From Clostridiales bacterium (GTDB lineage Bacteria; Bacillota; Clostridia; Oscillospirales; Oscillospiraceae), in contig JAJPXB010000013.1 in assembly GCA_021205695.1 (NCBI GenBank), positions 1-34,138 on the forward strand: a DNA stretch of 34,138 bases. Reading direction: 5' to 3'. The notes under the pieces are model-generated. The model had not been told where the DNA came from, did not search any database, and saw only the letters and a list, made by a program, of their open reading frames with translations. Below, in pieces: positions 33,256-34,138 of the stretch. Both the position numbers and the translations under genes were made by a program. Numbering within the stretch: position 1 is the stretch's first letter; the number at the start of each line of letters is the position of its first letter.

Positions 33256-34138
<883 letters not shown>

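Overview
This 34 kb window reads as ordinary chromosome from a GC-rich, anaerobic, Gram-positive gut Clostridium relative. I infer the Oscillospiraceae (Flavonifractor / Lawsonibacter / Intestinimonas-like), but that rests on gene style and order and has not been searched. Supporting signs are strong GGAGG ribosome sites, the Firmicutes order pyrH-frr-uppS-cdsA-dxr-rseP-ispG, a YtvI-type sporulation membrane protein, a T-box leader, a reverse rubrerythrin and a NAPRTase. I see no insertion sequence, prophage, CRISPR array or integrated element. Codon use looks even throughout.

Layout. 1-299: the end of a wall-anchored FIVAR surface protein. 390-2359: a YibE/F membrane protein and an AlkZ-related protein. 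2360-2882: a gene-free stretch ending in a promoter and a structured leader. 2883-9225: a housekeeping operon for UMP kinase, ribosome recycling, undecaprenyl-PP and CDP-DAG synthesis, DXP reductoisomerase, site-2 protease and IspG. 9280-10314 (minus): YtvI-like AI-2E family protein. 10452-13439: PheB-type ACT regulator, homoserine dehydrogenase and aspartokinase. 13513-15045 (minus): membrane-anchored GH3 enzyme. 15289-20284: complete peptide/nickel-type ABC importer. 20354-21439: leuB. 21622-24369: purB and a second AI-2E protein. 24578-25873: enolase. 26085-27530: nicotinate phosphoribosyltransferase. 27705-28819 (minus): tRNA-Ser(GGA), rubredoxin and reverse rubrerythrin. 29079-34138: a T-box leader followed by ilvB-ilvN-ilvB-ilvN-ilvC.

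How it fits together. The right end is a branched-chain amino acid operon with two different acetolactate synthase enzymes, each a large plus small subunit, under one tRNA-sensing leader. leuB lies 8 kb upstream as a single gene. The aspartate-family genes form a small regulated unit. The isoprenoid genes dxr and ispG flank the protease and lipid genes in the usual Firmicutes way. The rubredoxin/rubrerythrin pair is an oxygen and peroxide defence unit with its own promoter and a PerR-like inverted repeat.

I found no wholly new system. The best leads are regulatory or structural: the tandem ALS pairs behind a T-box with a probable Val codon, an internal start in lysC, a rubredoxin with a shortened first iron knuckle, and symmetrical operator candidates at the pncB, rbr and purB promoters.
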